Source of the DNA: Larimichthys crocea
Taxonomy: Eukaryota; Chordata; Actinopteri; Sciaenidae
Assembly: GCF_000972845.2 (NCBI RefSeq)
Contig: NC_040033.1
Coordinates: 2,660,790 to 2,724,789 of the forward strand
Reading direction: 5' to 3'
DNA length: 64,000 nucleotides
Every line of letters starts with the position of its first letter. The first letter of the stretch is position 1. The notes below the pieces were generated by a model that saw only the letters and a list, made by a program, of their open reading frames with translations, did no database searches and was not told where the DNA came from. Both the position numbers and the translations under genes were made by a program. Of the stretch, positions 58,531 to 64,000 are shown one piece after another.

Positions 58531-59778
58531 AGAAAGTGACTACTTTACGTGCCCGTGTGCGTATGTTATCTACACTAGGAGTTGCATCAAGATACTTCTT
58601 CACCACTAAATTTAATGACTGCGCAAAGCAAAGAGCATGCCTTAGATTCGAACTCCTGACAGAGGCAACCATGGCTCAGAGGCAGAGCGGGTCGTCCACT
58701 AGTCAGATGATCGGCAGTTTGATCCCCGGCTCCTCCGGTCCGCATGTCAAAGTGTACTTGGTTCAGCAAGATGCTCCCGAATGGGGAGCAATATCTCCTC
58801 AAACTGAGCAGTTGGCAGCCAATGCCATCAGTTAATGAATGTGAATGAGGTGAATGAGATGTGTAGTGTAAAGCACTTTGAGTGGTCGGAAGACTAGAAA
58901 GGCAAATAAGTACAGTCCATCTGTCACAATTGAGGTTACTTTGCCTTCAATGCCCCATTCTTCCATGGGTGACCTTGTTGCAGCAGTGATGTTAAAGCAC
59001 TGTGGCCAGTCAGAGAGTCATCTACATAATGGCCAGCAATGCGTCCATATTAATGGAGGTCCACATATCAGCTGCTACTTTAGCCTTGGTCTTTTCCATC
59101 TCATATCTGTGGACCACCATGTTCTTTAGAGCCTGTCTGGGTGGAAGAGTATATGTGAGATCCAGCAATGCCACAAACTCCTTAAATCCATGATGGAAAA
59201 AAGCTGTGAGTCTTTCACCACCATGTTGACAAGAGCCTCATCTAGCTTTCGCCTCCGGTCCACTAAGACGGATGAATGAAAAAAGAAAATGAATAAAAGA
59301 AAATAAGGATGTATGAGAAGTTGCATTTTAATGAAGCAGTCCTATGAGTCATGAAATTCAGTAATATCATATTGTGTTATAGCCTATCTTGATTTGTGTT
59401 CCCCTGGTTCACAGCAGCTTCATGCTTGGCAGTGAAGTGCCTAATAATGGAGGAAGTATTCCCATGATACTTCAGTTCAGCTGAACACACCAAGCACCGG
59501 ACCTGTAGAGAAAGCCATTTGTAAATAAAAAATGCAATTTGAGTTGATAATGCTATAGCCTAATGGCTACACTAAGTATACATCATTTTACTATAATGCT
59601 ACTTAATAAAGATAGATCAGAGCTATATTTCTGTGCTGAAAATTATTTTTGTATGTAACTTTACTTTTCCTGCTGTACTTATTAGATTATTAAACAGCCA
59701 GCACACTCACCTATCAGGAGCAATCAGACTGAAGTGTTCCCACATGTCAGAACAACCTCTCTTCCTGGCTGGCTCCAT
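58531..59778 (-). pseudogene. hAT-B transposase, N-terminal part
   Basis: The minus strand repeats the exon order of copy A. Exon 1 begins at ATG 59778 (MEPARKRGCSDMWEHFSL). A BED-finger exon lies at about 59500-59390, and the exon 3 start is at about 59265 (DRRRKLDEALVNMVVKDSQ). It carries deletions in the catalytic part and an inserted SINE (58671-58918). Homology stops at 58531, at the nested block. Confidence 0.75.
58671..58918 (+). mobile_element. tRNA-derived SINE (family S2), copy 3, inside hAT-B
   Basis: The head has TGGCTCAGAGGCAGAGCGGG (box A-like) and AGTTTGATCCCCGG (box B). The tail has AAAGCACTTTGAGTGGTCGG and AGACTAGAAAGG, ending TACAGTCC. Copy A has only ATTAACTCCAGC at this place, so the SINE entered after A and B diverged, with a small replacement of target sequence. 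Confidence 0.8.
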
Positions 59779-60199
59779 AATTATCCATAACGCAATACCA
59801 ACAAATCGATAGCAATAACAACAACAACACTCCTACTACAGCAACCCACAAATGGTGTGGTGCATTGTTAGAATGGTTATAAAGTGTTGAAGGCGCTCAA
59901 ATTCAAAACTGTCAGAACCGAGACGAGGTAGTGCCACTGAATCACCTGATTGGACCGCGAACCAGTCAGGTGATTCATTCTGGCAACAAAGCAGTTTCTG
60001 CTTCGGATGTCATGTCACATGGTTTTTTTTCGCACCAAAGCAAGCTTCGAAGCAGTGGTTCTATGGAATTGTAGTTCAGGGTTTGTACGTATCGAAGCTT
60101 CAGTGTTGCGCTGTCATCACTATAAACCACTTCATCTTTTTCATCAAATGGACTTGGTGTTGCAACCTTTTATCGACATTTTAAGGTTAAACTATACCT

Positions 60200-60361
60200 T
60201 TTCTAGTCGGCCTTCCGGCACACTACCCTCACTCTAGGTCTGAGTGTGACATTTCAGGGCAGTGGTTGGATGGCCAACCAACAGGTCCCTAGAGGGGGCC
60301 AAAGGAAAATACGATTCCAGTCAGCCTTCTGGCACACTACCCTCACTCTAGGTCTGAGTGA
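60200..60361. repeat. Direct repeat of a 44-bp motif
   Basis: The motif GCACACTACCCTCACTCTAG plus GTCTGAGTG, preceded by AGTC(G/A)GCCTTC(C/T)G, occurs at about 60200-60243 and again at about 60318-60360. The unit length is near 118 bp. It is not part of hAT-B. Confidence 0.75.
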
Positions 60362-61960
60362 CAAGCAGAAACAACTCATCATTGGTTTTGATGGAATTAA
60401 TTGTCAATAAAATATAGAATATTACCACACCTATCTTTTCATGATGCTGATTGTTAAAAAAATATTTTCAGTGTTCAGACAATTACATGCCAATCCAAGC
60501 CGTAGAACTGAGAGTCATGTAGCCTGGTTTAAAAGTACATATCACATTTTAGATTTTTCCCGTAGACAAAGAGTGACTATAGCTACACCCACCTCGCAAC
60601 TCTATTCTTGTCAATGGAATCCAGGCTTTGATTGGCTCTTTGGTGGCACTTTTTCTGGACCAGTGTCAATATCAACCAATAACCACAGCTGACACAGAGT
60701 GTATGCAGGAATCCTTTCAGTCTTTGTCTTTGGTGTTCTACAGTAATTGCTCTGTTTTTGCTTAGCATTAATGTCCTCCGCTATAACACATGTAAATGCT
60801 TTCATGAACTGGGAACATGTTGGAACACCACTGTATGAACTGATTATGGAGAATGCTAAACAGGGCTTTAATTTACATTAAATGTTGTTTGAATGACAGT
60901 TAGGATGACACCACAAGCAGCGGTCTTCTACAATGCACTGCGTTCATTGTGCAACAGACTTCTTCTACATGTAGACTATCACTGCATTTATTCTACTTCT
61001 TCATACTTTACATTCAAAGCACATCCCGTTGTGTTTGGCAAAAAAATGAGAAAATGAACGTGCGATTCCCTGTGTTACAGCACAGTCTGTTCATTAACAA
61101 GCATTATTCATAACAGCGTTCTTTCAACTGCGTTGTCAATCAATATTTCCCAACTCGAGAGGATTTAAGAAATTTCTGTTTCTGTCGAGTCTTCGCCATA
61201 GTGTTGTCAATTAAAGGTCAACGAAACAACAACTCTACCAATATATTCCTTAAACAGGTAAACAAGGAGGCAGTCATGTCAATCTGTCAGGGCTGCACCT
61301 CTGCAGGATTTTGTGGATTTGTTTGGTTGAGATAATTTGGTGTTTTCGTGTCGATTCCATGATGTGTGGTGTTTTTTAGCTCAGTTCCACTTTTCCACTA
61401 GCACGACTTTTCTCGTGCTGCTTCTCATATCTGTCAAAAACCGGGTTCTGCTTTGAACTACCTCTCACCTGGACGAGTGGCCACCTGCTACCCCTGGCTG
61501 AGCAGCCCAGACACAACTTCATCTCTGTGTTAATGGCTGATGGCAGCCGGTGTGCCTTGCCGTGTCACCCAAGGGCCCAGCGGATGGGAGTGAATGGGTG
61601 TGAAAGTGGAGATGGTTAGCACTTCCACATCTGTCAGCTGGGGTTGGCAGCTCACACCTAACACTTACGTAGATGGAGAAAGGTGATGGCAATGAGTGCA
61701 TGGGAAGAGGAAAAAATTGACAGGTGATGTGTCATGCATTTATATTGTTTACATTTAGAACTGCTATTTGAGTGCTAGGACTAATGGAGAAGAGTTGGAA
61801 AATAGAAAATATGTTGGTAGGTGACATTTTTATACAACTTTGCAACTATAATGTATCAGTTATATCTGACCTGGGTGGTTACGTGTATAGTGAACCTTTT
61901 AGCTGTTTTAAAGTTTCTGTGAAACAGAAAGCAGAGTGCTATGAGCTTCCACATATATGC
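60362..61960. other. Unassigned DNA
   Basis: No gene recognised. The open frames 60441-60692, 60583-60805, 61519-61701 and 61772-61981 lack known motifs. Confidence 0.45.
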
Positions 61961-62352
61961 ACTGTAAAAAAACGTCTGTAAATTTTATGGTGAAAAACAG
62001 CCAAACCACAACAGTAAAAGGCCTTAAAATATGCCATCAAATATTACGGTATTTTACTGTACAATTAACAGTCTCTAATATAACATACTATTATATTTAC
62101 CTTAAAATGCCATAAATAAATGGTGTGAACATTTTACGGTGTTTTGCTGTCATGGTTTGGCAGTTTTTCACTGAACTCTAGAGACATTTTAAAATGTGTG
62201 TTTAAAAAAAAAAACCTTAAACATGAAAACAGTACAAACAGCCTTTTACCGTAATATTAGAAAAAGTTATACTGTATTTATTACGGTAAAATTCTGGCAA
62301 CCACAGCTGCCAGTTCTACCGTAAAGCAGATTGTTTTTTTTTTATTAACAGT
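61961..62352. mobile_element. MITE-like element with ACGGTAAA motifs
   Basis: The left edge CACTGTAAAAAAACGTCTGT pairs with the right edge ...TTATTAACAGTG (reverse complement CACTGTTAATAAAAAA). The interior has many TTTTACGGT and ACCGTAAT motifs in both orientations. There is no coding capacity. A target duplication was not found. Confidence 0.55.
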
Positions 62353-64000
62353 GTGTTACCTGTAAAAACAGACAGATAAGTAACTGATGTTTACAGTAGC
62401 CAGGTGTTTTTTTGTTTTGTTTTTTGCCAGGTTTGGCTCCTGACATCCTGCGGTTGAGTCATTTTGGTTAACTACACGGTTGACTGAGCTAAGGTTAGAT
62501 AGTTAGTTAGCGGTTTGTTACTTTGTGATCTTTAAATCAGTAAAGTCTGTGAATTACTTCAGTAGTATGTTATTCTCTGTTGGTCTCAAAAGCTCAGTTC
62601 TGTTGCCAGTAGTTAATTAGCTGTTAGTTACTTTAGCAAGTAGTTAGGCTAAACCTATCTGTCCATCATAAACTGTGCAGATCACAGAGAGCTGAAGCTG
62701 AGCAGCTGGAGGACATCAGAGGGAAAAACATCAAACATATTGTATAAAATCTGATTCAGTTTCACCAAAATCACTGAATAAAGTTCTGAAGTTGTGCTTT
62801 TGTACAGTAATCTGTGAGGCCCGGCCACAGATGACTGTAGCAGCCCACAGTCACTCATAGACTGGATCAAACAGGAAGCACTCCACTCAGTGGCGTCATT
62901 GGATGTAAAATTAGTACAGGCCAGGATGCAGGATGAGTCTCTATCATTTATCAGGAAATGACAAATTTTAAAATACCATGAAGAATACGTGAAAATACTG
63001 AAAACATGACTTTGCGGCAGTGTTGGTCCAGATACTGGAGGATAGGTGTAGGTGGTGATTGAAACACTCTCTCTCTCTCTCTCTCCTTATCCTCTCTTTT
63101 CCAAAAAGAAGGAAAAATTATGCTGGCTACATAACATGCAAAAAATGTGCAAAGCCCTCTCTAGACCCAGTATTTAGTTTGTCCATTATGTGCTACTGTA
63201 GAAACATGGTGGTTCAACATGATATAAAAGACTTGTTCATTCATCCATCAGGTAACAAAAATATGAAGATTCTTTTTTTCAGGTGATTATACAGTAATGA
63301 AAACATAGTTATGAATATTATGTTAGTTCTGTCATTCTGTAAATAGAGCTGCCTAAATCTGACACACTGGGCCTTTTAACATTTCTGTTTCAAATTGTTT
63401 ACTGAAGTGCTATACTGAAAACACTGTTGGTGATGTTGGATAAAAAAATAAAATAAAAAAGACTTCCTGAAGGGTCAATAGATGGATTCATTTTTGTCTC
63501 TCACATTTATAAATGAGTCTTGTTTTTCATTGAGGCTGATTAGAACAGAAAAGTCTGCATGGTGCTGACACACTGGATCATTTTTTGTCAAATAAAGTTA
63601 AGTCTGAAATATCCAGTTCACACTTGGTTTGGGCTTTAGAACGGTTATTTAATCGATGGTGACACTTTTAGCGCATTTCCTTCTCCTCCATTAAGCCGGT
63701 TCCATTGATCCTCCTGACACACACTGACATTAAAGTTTGGTTCACATTTTTCTGCTGACTCACACACCTGCTCTCTGTCGAGCCTTTGTCTTTGGTGGTA
63801 GTCAGTTTCCTGCTTTACGGGAAGTTTATCTAAACACTGTTGTTGCTACAGAGTTGTTTTGTAGAAGCATGTGTGCACTACAGATGATCTTACCCAGAGC
63901 AGAAAGTTACAGTTCAGGGCGTACGAATCACCTTTCACCTGATTACAAGTCAGTGTAGCATCAACATGATTTAAAATCTGTTATTCTGTGGTAGAAAGGT
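62353..64000. other. Unassigned DNA
   Basis: No gene recognised. A short (CT)n tract is at 63067-63086. The open frames 62682-62870, 63059-63286 and 63737-63958 show no known domain. Confidence 0.45.

Larger units (their letters stand above)
48016..60122 (-). mobile_element. hAT copy B, split by a 9-kb nested block
   Basis: The left part, 48016-49510, starts TAGTGATGGGTAAATGAAGC. The right part, 58531-60122, ends GCTGTCATCACTA. They align to copy A as its left and right parts, with about 75 bp of A missing at the break. The right flank is TAAACCAC and the left flank ends TAAAC, consistent with an 8-bp target duplication that lost CAC or CCA on the left. This supports one insertion rather than two. 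The 9,020 bp between hold a LINE-like piece, piggyBac and L2-4. Confidence 0.85.

Noticed and set aside
48008..60130. hAT-B as two unrelated fragments
   Set aside because: The two parts are complementary relative to copy A, in the same orientation, and the outer flanks TAAAC/TAAACCAC fit one target duplication with a small loss.
1..64000. CRISPR array, defence island or other prokaryote-style system
   Set aside because: No regularly spaced repeats with unique spacers, no operons and no prokaryotic promoters; introns and transposons are vertebrate.

Overview
This window looks like intergenic DNA from a ray-finned (teleost) fish, most likely a percomorph. The evidence is the repeat content: L2/CR1-type LINEs with tails typical of fish, tRNA-headed SINEs, fish Gypsy-style LTRs, several hAT families, a piggyBac, and many (CA)n, (TC)n and (GATA)n microsatellites. 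The sequence is AT-rich. I found no host protein-coding exon, rRNA, free-standing tRNA or other non-repeat gene that I could defend. Nothing is bacterial in character: no operons, no CRISPR.

Layout. 1-6.6 kb: mostly unassigned DNA with a solo LTR (1265-1813), a tRNA-SINE with a perfect 10-bp target duplication (2854-3065) and a possible DNA-transposon remnant (3.7-5.1 kb). 6.6-16 kb: a 5'-truncated L2 (L2-1), then an old L2 (L2-2, 8.5-15.9 kb) split by a solo LTR (9360-9740, TSD AGATG) and by a complete 3,008-bp hAT element (11915-14922, TSD CTTCCCAC). The hAT has a two-exon transposase broken by only one TAG. 16-25 kb: a short-repeat region, LTR and L2 fragments, a decayed ZBED5-like hAT, large microsatellites, a LINE tail and two SINEs. 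25-43 kb: mostly unassigned DNA, with L2 fragments at 28, 36 and 41 kb. 43.6-60.1 kb: three members of one hAT family (C, A, B). Member B is split by a 9-kb block holding a LINE-like fragment, a broken piggyBac and a nearly full-length L2 (L2-4, 52.5-57.7 kb). 60-64 kb: a duplicated 44-bp motif, one MITE and unassigned sequence.

The genes here are transposon genes. They act together only as mobile-element machinery: LINE endonuclease/reverse transcriptase and ORF1 esterase-like proteins, hAT BED-finger transposases and a piggyBac DDD transposase. The SINEs have no protein and would depend on LINE proteins.

The points most worth a second look are: the almost intact hAT-1; the hAT A/B/C cluster, in which A and B share two identical frameshifts but have different target duplications; the in-frame UGA that alone separates ORF1 from ORF2 in two L2 copies; and the loss of catalytic positions in the ORF1 esterase domain of the youngest L2. 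I saw no convincing new cellular system.
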